Positions 1 to 10,698 of a stretch of 64,000 nucleotides of DNA are shown one piece after another. Position numbers and translations under genes: made by a program. The stretch's first letter is position 1. The number at the start of each line of letters is the position of its first letter. The DNA is taken from positions 12,501 through 76,500 of the forward strand of contig JAKOGI010002468.1 in the NCBI GenBank assembly GCA_029747015.1, written 5' to 3'. The DNA comes from Carnegiea gigantea (taxonomy: Eukaryota; Streptophyta; Magnoliopsida; Caryophyllales; Cactaceae). The notes under the pieces are model-generated. The model was not told where the DNA came from. It searched no databases and saw only the letters and a list, made by a program, of their open reading frames with translations.

Positions 1-2651
1 GGGATTCCCCCGTTTAAGCGAGTTCACTCCCAAAACTGTATTCATTTAGTTAAAATAGGCCATCATGCACTAATAATTTTGGCTACTATTATTCAAAACT
101 TAAAATCCTTCTTTGAAAAAATCACCCTTATACACATTATATAACTTGAGGACATAGAAGGGGAAGGGGGTCCACATGTATCACATTCAAGCACTTCATA
201 ATCAACTCAGCACAATGAGCCACACATGGCCTCGTAATCCTCACGATTGCGGTAATCACAACCCAGGCTCCCTCCTCACGCAACACTGACCACAAAGAAC
301 CTTAAAACTCTCATTAGTTCATCCTCAAACTATCCAACTGCCAACTTAGTTTCATTTTCATAACCATAGCATATTATCATGAAAGTTATAAAGAAATAGC
401 TACGTATAAACTTATCGGGTGAGCAGCCATTATCCAGCTATGCGCTATAGCATATATATATAAACACATAAACACATATCTATATTGCATTAACTTGAAA
501 TAAGTACTCAACGAACTAAAATAAACTCACAAGGCATGAAACTAGCCAACATTCATAACTCGCAAATAGCGGTAAGCATGTCGAGTTCATGTCATTCTCA
601 AAGCGCGGCTAACCAGCTTAACATATATCGTTTTAAGACATTCTTAGTTTGTTTCGATAACGTCTTCAAGCATGGATCAACTAATTTAACATACAATAAC
701 TTAAGGCATGTTTAGGTTGTCTCAAAAGTTACCTTCAAGCATGCATCAACTAACTCAACATACATCGGTGTAAAGCGTGTTTAGGACGATTCGAATGCTA
801 CTTTCAAACATTAACTAACTAACTTAGTAAGCATCAATTCAAGACATGCTTAGATTGATTCACGAGCAACTTTTAAATGTGACTTAGCTAGCTTAGCAAG
901 TATCGGTTCAAGCATGACTTGACTAATTTAACATTCATCAATTTGAAGTACGTATAAGTTGTTTCGAAGCTTACTTTTAGACATAATTGAACGAACTTAT
1001 TAGGCGACGAATCAAAGTGTACTTAGGCTATTTTCGGGGTCACTTTTCAACATGAACGAACTAACGTAGCGAGTGTCAACTCAAGGCTTATTTAGGTCGT
1101 TTCTAAGGTTAACTTTAATTAGAAGTTAACCAATTCAGCATACATTAGCTTAGGGCATTGTTCAAAAACATTCTTCAATTATTTCCGGAGCTACTTTTCA
1201 AGCGTGAACTTAACTAAACTAACACATATCGATTCAAAGCATTGTTAAGTTATTTCAAAGTTACTTTCAGGCATCAACTAACTAAACCTAACATACATCG
1301 ATTTAGGGCGTTCTTATGTCATTTCGAAGTTGTTTTCAAGCATGAATTAGTTAAGTTAACGGGCATCGATTCGAAGCCATTTTAAACTATTAATCGACTA
1401 AATTAACATATATCGATTCGAAGCATTATTAGGTCATTTCAAGGCCATTTTTCAAGCATGAATTGACTATACTAACATGCATCGCTTCCAAGTATTCATA
1501 TATACTTCGAGGCTACTTTCAGGTAGCATATTCTGACATATGATCAGTTTAATTCTAAACACCTTTAGGGCAGCCTAAACATGCGTAATCTAAGCTGAAT
1601 TCAATTGAAATAAAGCATGCATAATTAGTCATCTTATTCTCAATTAATCTAATTAATTCTAAACTGATAGGCATCACAACTTAAGGGATAAAACATTTTC
1701 GAAATTACTAATACATAGGAGGTGAGAAACACCTACCTGGATTCCAAGTTAAGGGCCCGTTCTAAGGGCTTTGAGCTCGTTTTGGATGCTTCAAAACCCA
1801 GATCTTAACTCTCTTGCCACTGTCATGCCTTGCAGTTTGAAAATCCTAGCTTTCAAACCCTCATTTTCCTGGGGTTTGGGGGTCGCCGAACCCGAGCCAC
1901 CAGTCGGAAAGCCTTGCCGACGACGCCTGGCTGCCGTCCCACCGGTGTCGACCACCGCTAGCACAGGAGTCCCTTACTCCCTCGATCTCTCGACCTCTCT
2001 TCTCTGCTCGCGCCTGCTGATCGGGGTTAGGCCTTGCTGCTCCCGTGTGAGCCGTGCGACGGTAGGCCGTTTGCAGGCATGATGGTGCATCGCCGGCCTC
2101 CATCCACTCTCTCCCTCTCTTGGTGGTGAAGATCAGGGCTGGGGTTGAGACCCCTCGCCCCCCCCTCGCGTGTGTGTCCTGATAGAGTAAGGGGCTTCGA
2201 CCCCTTATGCTCCTTTTTCTTTTTTTTGTTTTGGGTTTCATTTCGGTTTAAAAGCTCAGTCAACTAAAATAGCCGGTTTAATCTCGTACCTCTTATTCTA
2301 AACCCAATCATTAATACAATCGCTCATCGATCATTCGTTTCCAAATACGTCAAGGTTCGATTTTAATAAACCTCGAAACTAATTCTAACGTTAACAACCT
2401 ACTCGCATTCGGGAAATGACTAAATAAATCGAATAACGACTATATTAAACTATCGATATAATTTGAGGGCACAAATAGCATGAATTAACTTTAAAATCAA
2501 TAATAGCAATAATAATTCTTTTCAATAAAATTATCACTCACATAAGCACATCGATAATAATTTAACTTATATAGTTAATAAAAATATGAATTTTGTAACG
2601 TAGGAGGTAAGACAACCAGGTTAACTTAAAACAAGGAAGGCGGGTCTTACA
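1..2651 (-). mobile_element. Partial long LTR of a Ty3/gypsy-type element (runs off left edge)
   Basis: Read on the minus strand, the block starts at 2651 with TGTAAGACCCGCC, the style of start seen in long LTRs of several plant Ty3/gypsy lineages. It then runs to the window edge without a recognisable gag-pol. A GC-richer patch (about 1870-2180) sits in otherwise AT-rich DNA, and a tandem repeat fills 600-1520. The short ORFs on both strands at 1771-2263 have no recognised domain and are probably chance. The other end of the LTR lies outside the window, so the assignment rests on the start motif and on the abrupt change to microsatellite at 2652. It could instead be unclassified repeat DNA. 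Confidence 0.4.
600..1520. repeat. Degenerate tandem repeat, ~67-70 bp period, about 13 units
   Basis: Diverged copies of one unit follow each other. Each has the order: TCAAGCATGAATTGACTAA-like, then TAACATACATCGATTCGAAG-like, then GCATTGTTAGGTTATTTCGA-like, then GCTACTTT. Copies of the first segment start near 665, 734, 803, 871, 975, 1046 and 1114 and continue to about 1455, so spacing is about 67-70 bases. One copy near 908 is shortened. No ORF or gene signal is associated. Such arrays occur inside long plant LTRs. Confidence 0.75.
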
Positions 2652-2773
2652 TGTATATATATGCATAAATATACATACATACATACATACATACATACAT
2701 ACATACATACATACATACATAGATACATACAACATATATATATATAAATTTCATGTGTATGTATAGATATATA

Positions 2774-2841
<68 letters not shown>

Positions 2842-2908
2842 TATATATCTATATATGAATATACGTATATATAGATGCATATGTATATATATGTATATAT
2901 ATAATATA

Positions 2909-2985
<77 letters not shown>

Positions 2986-3008
2986 ATGTTGTGTGTGTGG
3001 TGTGTGTG

Positions 3009-3056
<48 letters not shown>

Positions 3057-3226
3057 GTATATGTATGTATGTATATATATATATATCTATATATATATAT
3101 ATATATATAATATATATATATTATATATATTATATATATATCTATATATATATATATATATATATATATCTATATATATGTATATATCTTGTGTGTGTGT
3201 GTGTGTGTGTGTGGTATATATATAAT

Positions 3227-3280
<54 letters not shown>

Positions 3281-3343
3281 ATATATGCACACACACACAC
3301 ACACACACACTATATATATATATATATATGTATATGTGTGTGA

Positions 3344-3414
<71 letters not shown>

Positions 3415-3415
3415 G
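2652..3415. repeat. Compound microsatellite (CATA)n, (TA)n, (GT/CA)n
   Basis: About 760 bases of simple sequence: a CATA tract at about 2669-2720, long TA tracts (about 2780-2838, 2917-2981, 3016-3048 and others), GT tracts near 3190-3213, and CA tracts at about 3289-3310 and 3346-3402. Translated frames give only YIYI or HTHT runs, so the apparent ORFs here are artefacts. It lies exactly between the LTR-like block to the left and the Athila LTR to the right. Confidence 0.95.
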
Positions 3416-4782
3416 CATTCAAGGACAAAGGGCACAGTCTCACTTTGGCCCCTTACCTCCACCCAAACCTCATAAAATTGAATCAAGAAAGGGAAGTGAA
3501 AACGGTGGTACATGAGAAAAACATGAGAAGAGCGTGTCACTAGTAGGGGCACACCTCAAATTGCCTTACTAGTGTGAGTGAGTGATCATTTATCCTGACA
3601 TAAGGTGGGTTATGCATTAAATCTTAACAAGTCTCTTCATTGTCTTTCACATTGTCTCTCCTTTTTCGTGATTAAAACTTTGAATTACTTTATGTGAAGG
3701 TTTGGTGAGAAGTATATTTTACCCAATTTTGATTCTCATTCTTGTACTTAATCTTGGAATCCTATTGGTTGCTTGAGATTGAATCCAAGCAAAAGTTAAC
3801 CTTGGTATTCTCAAGTTTTTTGCACTTTTCTAGGTATTTTCTCCAATTTATGCCTGTTTTTGAGCTGTCCCATTCATTTAACCTCCTTAGATTAGATTTG
3901 ATTAATTAGAGTAATTGAGAGTGAGTTGAAGGTGAAGATTTGTAATGATTCCGGATTGGGTTTACATATACCAATTTAAGCATGCAATACTGAGCAATTT
4001 TTGTCCCTTATTTTCTCTTTTTGTTATAAAATATTATTGTTTCTAAATTACTATTGGTTTTCATACTAGTTTTGAATTGCTTGATACAAGAATTATATTG
4101 AATTCATGTAACGGAATCAATTCTTGTTTGCTATGAAAGTACTTGTGATTTGTTGGGTTTATTCTATTAAACCTTGGAGATTAAATGACCAAGTGGAAAA
4201 CTTAATCGATTTCTTTGGTGAAGGAATGATAGATGAAACTGGATGTTGGGAAACTAAGATTCTACTTGAGTGTGCGACATCTTATGAAAGACTCACCATC
4301 ACGAAACCTTTTATAATTTGATAATCACGTTCTTAATAATCTTAGATTAATGAAATGTCCTTGAGTAATGGTAGTTGATTAGATTTAAGAATTTCACTCT
4401 GCCTCAAAAAAGGGATTTGATAATTTGATTATCGATTTTGGAATTAACCTCCAAAGACGTGCTGCTTGATTAATTCCCTAGTTGCTGACTCGCTTGATTT
4501 GGCTAAATTCCCTGATTAATTATTTGGTTATATTAAAAAAAGGCAGTCCGGAACATAAGTATCCTGCATTCACACAGGGTTTGGGGAAGGGTCCCATCCC
4601 AAGGGGTATACTGTAGGCAGCCTATCCTGACTTTTGATTAGATTGTAGTTCATTTTAACTTTAATTTTAAATTTTGCTTCGCTTAGCCTATCATTAGGGA
4701 GCACAACCCTATAGATTGACTAGTCATTATGGGAGACAACCTTGATTTGCTACCATGCTACCATACTTGTGCAGCATAATCA
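3416..4782 (+). mobile_element. 3' part of an Athila-type 5' LTR (element E)
   Basis: The block ends in CA at 4781-4782, directly before AGGTTTTGGCATC, which has the same layout as the LTR/primer-site junction of element D at the right end of the window (CA, AGTTTTTGGCGCC). The last 100 bases, with an AT-rich stretch and GGGAGACAACC, resemble the LTR end of D. The LTR start was not found; it may be hidden by the microsatellite. The small ORF at 4124-4321 has no recognised domain. Confidence 0.5.
4535..4632 (-). mobile_element. SINE 3' fragment (Au-SINE-like)
   Basis: Read on the minus strand, the segment carries a plant tRNA-derived SINE body (TAGGCTGCCTACAGTATACC, then a CCTTCCCCAAACCCTG block) ending in GGACTGCC and a T-run. 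On the plus strand this is an A-run followed by GGCAGTCCGG. This order matches the 3' half of the widespread Au-type SINE of plants. The tRNA-like head with boxes A and B is absent, so the copy is 5'-truncated. It sits inside the LTR of element E and is therefore younger than it. Confidence 0.6.
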
Positions 4783-4788
4783 AGGTTT

Positions 4789-4806
4789 TGGCATCATTGT
4801 TGAGGC
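4789..4806 (+). promoter_or_regulatory. Decayed tRNA-Asp primer-binding site of element E
   Basis: TGGCATCATTGTTGAGGC aligns with the site used by Athila elements, TGGCGCCGTTGCCGGGGA, which is complementary to the 3' end of tRNA-Asp. Nearly every difference is G to A or C to T, as expected from decay of methylated cytosines on either strand. The site lies seven bases after the LTR end. Confidence 0.55.
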
Positions 4807-5527
4807 CTATTGGGTTGACTAAGCATTTATGTTTCTTTCTTTTGGAAATAGGAAAAAAATTTTAAAAAAAGTGGCAATCATCCATTTCCCTCAATTTGGG
4901 CATAAATTATTTTGGCATTATTTTGATAAATTGCATTCTTTTCTTACTCCATGTGTTGATTATATTGGGAAATGGGAAATTCTTGATAGTGTGTATGAGG
5001 ATGTGAATAGGAAAACTCATGCTCCTTTGTAGTAATGGGGATTTCTGGCCATAAGTGTTGACGAAGCTTGAGAATTTGCTTGAATGAGTTGCTTAGAACA
5101 CTTATGAGTTTGTAAAGACTTGTTGTGCATTGATGATGTCTTGACCCATCCTTGTGCTTTTCATGCTCAATCATGTCTTCAACGCCATTGTGTACCTCAT
5201 TGTACTCCTTTATGTTCAATATACCATTCACCTAACTATGATGTGCATACATGCCCTGGTGATACTGCTTCTAATTCATGCATTGGACTTGATGCCATGA
5301 TGAATACTTTTCTTGAGTAAAGTGCTAAGTTTGATGATTAGATACAGGGGTATGACCTATTACATGAGATAGACCTTAGTCTTAGATCTTTTAGATTGAA
5401 TGTTGTATTGCATAATAATGGTGTGCCCACCATTCCTTTTCCAGTCGATCTAGAGGATAAGTTTGACCATCCTGTGAGCACTCTACCTTTTGTTGCGTCA
5501 TCTTTACCTAGCATGATAATTGCAAGC
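4807..5527 (+). pseudogene. Leader and gag-side remnant of Athila-type element E
   Basis: After the primer site, GACTAAGCATTTATG matches the leader of element D (GACTAAGCATTTTGT near 63980). Short open stretches follow (4829-5032, 5120-5320, 5396-5527) whose translations include a Cys/His-bearing segment (CFH-like residues around 5155-5260) but no domain I can name. Coding similarity to the Ty3/gypsy gag of the next element starts abruptly at about 5528. Either G1 was joined here by recombination, or this part belongs to a gag N-terminus I do not recognise. Confidence 0.4.
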
Positions 5528-6130
5528 AAGAAACAAGGAACACAAATCTCAAATCAAAACTTGGTCCAAACTCAAGAAATTAATGCATAAATTGTTTCTC
5601 TTTAATCGTTACAAGCATGATCTTTATCCAAGGGGCACCTCCCTAAGCGAAGGACATAAGAGTATGGAGGAATACATTAAAGAGTTTGAGAAACTCCAGA
5701 TTCAGAATGGCTTAGAAGAAGAACTAGACTACACCATGGCTAGGTTCCTGAGAGTTCTTGATTCTGGCATTGATAAAAAGGTGAAGTTACAACCTTATTG
5801 GACATTTGAAGATGTGTGTAATTTGCCATCAAAGTTAAGAAACATTGCAACAACTAGAGACCTTTCTCTGGTTCTTACTCATAACCAAGCACTCAAGTCA
5901 AATTCTTTGCTCATCCTGAGCCTGAGATTACGCTAAGGGAGGATAAAAGTAAGGATAAAGACAAGGGAGTTGTCAAGGTGTTCCCTAAGAAGCTTGATAG
6001 CAAGAGATGCTTGAAGTGCTAAGGCTATGGCCATTTTCACGATGACTGTCCAAATAGGAAGGCACTCACCATCAAAGAGATTGATCAAATCATTTTTGAA
6101 TCAAGTGAAGAAGGTGAAGAAATAGAGGAC
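5528..6130 (+). pseudogene. gag: G1 gag remnant with CCHC zinc knuckle
   Basis: The capsid C-terminal part is readable, with the KIKTWSKLKK-like block, then MEEYIKEFEKL and the FEDVCNL block. It aligns with the gag parts of G3 (36420-36590) and G5 (53700-53990). The zinc knuckle at 6008-6049 reads C-x2-C-x4-H-x4-C and is interrupted by one stop just after the second Cys, where relatives have Gln. The capsid N-terminus is absent. Gag would form the virus-like particle and bind element RNA. Confidence 0.75.
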
Positions 6131-6780
6131 AATGCCACTGTTTTAGCTCCTGCTGTGGTGGACGTCTGGGTTCTCCAAAGGCTCCATGCTATGGAGGGTT
6201 CCAGGGAGGAAAGCCAGAGAGAACACATCTTTCAATCACAGTGTACCATCCAAGGAAAGGTATTAACTTAATTATAGACAAGGATAGTTGCATTAACATT
6301 ATTTCAATAGATTTGATTGACAAACTTAAGCTACCTACTATCCAACACCCATGGCCTTATTCAATCCATTGGCTTAAAAAAGGAAATAAAGTGGATATGA
6401 CTAGATAGGTCCTAGTTGCTTATTCCATTGGTAACTTTAAAGATAAGGTACTTAGTGATATTTTACCTATAGGTACTTATCATATGTTGCTTGGTAGACC
6501 ATGGCAATTTGACAAAAATGCTATTCACTATGGAAAGACCAACACCTGCTCTTTTAAGTTTGAAGGACATGGCTACATTTTAGCTCTTTTACCCCTTAGT
6601 CATATCCGGCCTAGCATTAAGACAACTGAGAAGGGAAACATAAGTGAGAAAGCCTTGTTGTTAAGTGAAACACGGGTTGAGTGCTCTGTAAGCAATGATG
6701 AGATAGTTTATGCCTTGCTTGTTTTAGAAAAACGGGAGAAAAAGATACCCTTACATTCTTTAGCTAAACCTCTTGTATAA
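6131..6780 (+). pseudogene. G1 protease-region remnant
   Basis: The frame contains LIID followed by KDS where relatives have GGS (around 6270-6290), so the aspartic protease active site D-G-G-S is damaged. Downstream the conserved MLLGRPWQFD block is intact (open frame 6484-6780). Two in-frame stops lie near 6268 and 6405. The protease would cleave the Gag-Pol polyprotein. Confidence 0.7.
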
Positions 6781-7500
6781 GAGTTTGCGGATGTCTTTCC
6801 TAGTGACCTATCCTCGGGATTACCCCCAGTTAGAGGCATTGAGCATCACATTTACCTATTGCTAGGGGCTTCAGCACCTAACAAGCTAGCCTGTAGGTAT
6901 AATCCTACAGAGACTAAGGAGCTCCAATTTCAAATACAAGGGCTCATTAATAAGGCCTACATTAGGGAGATTATGAGCCCTTATTCTATTCTAACCTTGC
7001 TAGTAGCCAGGAAGGATGGGACTATGAGAATGTGTGTGGATAACGTGCCATAAACAACATCACAATTAGGTATAGATACCCCATTCCTAGGCTGGATGAC
7101 GTGCTTAATGAGCTTCATGGTGCTAAGGTGTTTTCTAGGATTGATCTGAGGGGAGGATACCACTAAGTCAGAACGAGAGATGGGGAGGAGTGAAAAACAA
7201 CCTTTAAAGTCGAGCAGGGATATAAATGGCTTGTAATGCCATTTGGTTTGTCTAATGCCCCTAGTGCTTTCATGAGATTGATGAATAAAGTGCTTAAACC
7301 TTTCATTGATTACTTTGTTATGGTATACTTTGATGATATTTTGGTTTACAGTCGAAATGAGAGAGATCACATGGAGTATTTGAGACAAGTTTTTCAAATC
7401 TTAAGGGAATAAAAACGCTATGCCAAGATAGGGAAGTGTGGGTTTTTTACATCATAACTCACTTTATGTGGTTATGTTGTTTCAGCTAAGGGGTCCAAGT
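6781..7500 (+). pseudogene. G1 reverse transcriptase remnant
   Basis: Read in order: the EFADVFPSDL entry block, [48 protein letters not shown] and the catalytic box [10 protein letters not shown] at about 7325-7354. Stops replace Gln and Trp at several places (for example GGYH-stop-VR and GEE-stop-KTTF near 7165-7195), and a small frame change occurs near 7050. The fold is clearly a Ty3/gypsy RT but cannot be translated through. Confidence 0.85.
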
Positions 7501-8110
7501 AGATTAAAGCAAGGTGGAAGTTATCCAAACTTGGCTCCAACCCAAGACAGTCACGAAGGTAAGAAGCTTTCATGGTTTAGCTTTATTTTATAGGAGATTT
7601 ATCAAGGATTTTAGCTTAATCATGGCAACAATCACTGAGTGCATCAAAAAGGGAGTATTTGAGTGGACCAAGGCTTCCTGGATAACATTTAAAGTAGTCA
7701 AACAGAAGTTATGTCAAGCATTAGCCCTTGGACTTCCAAACTTTGAAGATCTATTTGAGCTTGAAAGTGATGCGAGTGGAGTTAGAATAGGGGTTGTCCT
7801 AGGCCAATCTAAGAGGCTCATTGCCTACTTTAGTGAAAAACTAAATGGTTCTAGATGCAATTACAACACCTATGACAAAGAGTTTTATGCTATTGTGAGG
7901 GCTTTGACTCATTGGGGCCATTACCTCAAGCCTAGACCTTTTGTCTTGCATTCAAATGATTAGCCACCTAAATATATCAATAGCTAGGACAAGTTAAATC
8001 GTAGGCATGTTAAATAGATGCATTTATTCAACTTTAAACACAAGAGTGGAAAGTAGAATGAGGTCACAGATGCTCTATCAAAACGGTACACCTTACTTTC
8101 TATTTTGAAA
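7501..8110 (+). pseudogene. G1 RNase H remnant
   Basis: Open frame 7514-7963 begins at the RT connection ([14 protein letters not shown]) and carries the RNase H blocks [22 protein letters not shown] and [12 protein letters not shown], with the first catalytic Asp and Glu present. After HSND a stop occurs where relatives have a codon before the KYI block, then further stops appear (NS-stop-DKLNRRHVK-stop). The HKSGK...DALSKR tail is still recognisable near 8040-8085. Confidence 0.8.
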
Positions 8111-9309
8111 GCTAAAGTCCTTGGATTTCATTCCATCCAGGAACATTACAAGGAGGACCTAGATTTTAGAAAGATTTTATAAGGAGATTTCAAAGGCAGC
8201 CCATACACCATCTAAGAAGGATACCTATTCAAGACCAACAAGCTTTGCATCCAAGAGGATCCTTAAGAGTTTTGCTAGTCCGTGAGGCTCATGGAGGTGC
8301 TCTAGCTGGCCATTTTGGCATAAACAGGGCCATAAATATGCTAAAGAGCATTTCTAATGAACTAAGATGGGAAGGGACATGCACAAGGTTGTTTTAGCAT
8401 TTTCTATTTGCCATAAAGCCAAGACTCAATTCCACCAAGGTTTGTACACCTTATTGTCAGTACCTTTTAAACCTTGGGATGATGTGAGTATGGATTTTAT
8501 TAGGGCTTTCCGTAGAACCCAAAGGGGGAAGAATGCAATCATTGTGGTGGTGGACATGCTTTATAAGATGGCTCACTTTGTTCCATGCCATAAAACTGAT
8601 GATACAAGCTACATTGCTGAGATCTATTTCAAAGAAATCATTAGGCTCCATGGTGTGCCTAAAACCATTATTTTGGATCATGATTCAAAGTTCCTGTCCC
8701 ACTTTTGGAGGAGTTTCTAGAAGTTACTAGGCACACTAAACTCCTTTTTAGTACGACTTATCATCCCCAAACTGATGGCCAAATAGAGGTAATTAATTGA
8801 ATTTTCACTACTTTACTTAGGAGTTTGGTTAGTAAAAGCCTAAAAGATTGGGATTTGAAGCTGCCCCATGCTGAGTTTGCTTATAGTAGAGCTCCATCCT
8901 ATGCTACATTGCACTCACGTTTTGAGTGTGTGTAGGGAGTTAACCCCCTCACTCCCATTGACTTGCTTCCTATTGCAAGTGAGTTAAGAGTAAGCCATGA
9001 TGCTGAGGTAAGAGCCAAAGAGATGCAACGGCTGCATGAATAGATTAGGGAGCATATTCAGAAGGATAATGCAACCTACAAAGCAAGAGCAAAGAAGTAT
9101 ATGAAGTACTTGGAGTTTGGTCCAGGAGATCCAGTTTAGTTACACCTCATTTTATCCGGGAGAAAGAACAAGCTCATGTCAAGGGGGATGGACCATTCAA
9201 GATCCTCAAAAGAGTACGAGATAATGCCTACAAGCTTAAGTCCATATATGAAGGATTGTTTTGAAGACCCTCTAAATTTAAGGGCAAATCCTCTTGAAGA
9301 AGTGAAGGT
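8111..9309 (+). pseudogene. G1 integrase remnant
   Basis: The zinc-binding part is frameshifted (ATGGAGGTGC...GGCCATTTTGG near 8290-8320). The catalytic core is mostly open at 8367-8720 and shows SMDFI (first Asp), then LDHDSKFLSHFW (second Asp; relatives have SDRG/SDRD), and GQIEVIN near 8775-8795 (third residue Glu kept). The C-terminal part around 9000-9300 keeps the QRLHE, KARAKKY and FGPGDPV blocks. A purine-rich tract, GAAGAAGTGAAGG, precedes the LTR and is the likely polypurine tract. Confidence 0.8.
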
Positions 9310-10698
9310 TGACGTAGCGCAAGGCACCATAGAGAGTTCCCATAATCCAAATCAAGACTAAGACACTAATCAAGCTAGGGAGGTTCAGGGTAATCAAGCA
9401 TTACTTTCTCAAATCCAAACCTTGTTCTCCTTTTCAAGTCCAGAACTAGGCATGGTTTTGGATGGTGTTTTCCTTGGTGTTTCTAAGATGTACTATGGCT
9501 AAGTCCTACTTTGTTGGACTCCCTAAGATGTCTATTTTTGGTGGGTAACTCATTTTTTACCTAATTACTAGGAATTTTACTACATTGGTCCAAACAAATA
9601 GGTTATGCATGACTAGCTCAATTCTATTTATCGTGGAAGATTAGATGGGTTCACAACCTAAACCATGATTTAGCTAATGTTCTTATTTTAGCCAACCTCC
9701 TGAGGTACCAATCCATGTAGAGAAATCAATACCAAGTCAAGTTCTTCATAGCGATTCAACTACTCTAAATTAACCATTGCAGTTTGGGCCCTTTTCATAC
9801 ATGTTTTGAGTTTCTGGCTGATTCTCCTACTTAAACTTAATTTAGGGCTGATTACAGTGTTTGTTAACATCATAAGGAACCCATGCATGCATTAAAATTA
9901 GTTCTAAATCAACCATAGGTTGGAAAACCACCATATTCAATGTTAACTCGAGTGAATTAGGCGTAATTGAATTGTTTTGACTTTGTAATGATGTTTCCTT
10001 CCCGGGGAAGGTTTTGTGACCTATCTATTTGCCTCCTTAGATGACCAAGAATATTATCATGAAGATTTCTTGCATCTTCAGAAGACAAGTTGATCAATCT
10101 TAAGAGAGACAGAAATCCACTTGCATTCTAATTGGATGACTACAAAGTAACCATCAGCAGTAGCCTTTTTCTCTCTCCTTCATTTGCAAGTAGCCTGCTT
10201 AGAAGCTAATCAACATGTTTAAAGCTTGAGTTTAGCTTAAAATGGCATGCTTTTACTATACTCATATTTGTGGTTAGCTTAGTTAAACTTGCTTTTGTAA
10301 TCTAGTTTATTTAAGGTAGACTAAAGCTTTCCTCCCTAGGAACGAAAATCCCTACCTGGCATTAAAAGCTTGGACGAGCTTATAAAAGTCCTCCCTTACC
10401 TATTTGTACTTTACACTTGGTTGAATGAAAGCATCGTGTTCATTTTTAACTCAAAACACTCTCAAAATCTTAATTAATCAATCTGATTTAGGTTTAGTGA
10501 GTGGTTTCCTGTAATCTAAACTTAGTGGCTAAGCCTTTAGAGTTTAGAGGGTAGATTCTTCCTTAGATTGGGTGGTGGATTACCTTTATCCCTTGCATAT
10601 CCTCTGGTTCTTACTTAGATCCATTGCTGTCCTTGAATCAAAGCTCACAACAGATTGCAAAAGGCTACATTGGTTGAGTTGTTTAAGTGCACGCATTA
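9310..10698 (+). repeat. 3' LTR of G1
   Basis: Starts TGACGTAGCGC after the integrase end. It is homologous along its length to the solo LTR at 60106-61510: shared blocks include AGAGAGTTC, TCCAGAACT, AAGTCCTACT, AATTTTACTAC and the TAGATTAG region, and both end in an ACGCATTA/ACGCATCA-like tail. There is no matching 5' LTR at the left of G1. The length of about 1.39 kb agrees with the 1.40 kb of the solo copy. Confidence 0.75.

Larger units (their letters stand above)
5528..10698 (+). mobile_element. Ty3/gypsy element G1, 5'-truncated, with 3' LTR
   Basis: Domain order is gag, CCHC, protease, RT, RNase H and integrase, followed by an LTR at 9310-10698. That is the Ty3/gypsy order. Sequence of all domains is closely related in style to G3 (36 kb) and G5 (53 kb), and no chromodomain is visible after the integrase. 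The 5' LTR, the primer site and the first half of gag are missing. Stops and frameshifts are spread throughout, so it is inactive. Confidence 0.85.

Noticed and set aside
600..1520. CRISPR-like array
   Set aside because: The period is regular, but the whole unit diverges together with no conserved repeat and unique spacers, and the DNA is plant.
1771..2263. Overlapping GC-rich ORFs as a host gene or exon
   Set aside because: Both strands are open by composition, no domain is visible, and they lie within LTR-like sequence.
2621..3552. Many overlapping ORFs with YIYI, HTHT or CVCV runs
   Set aside because: They are translations of TA, CA and GT microsatellites with no protein signature.
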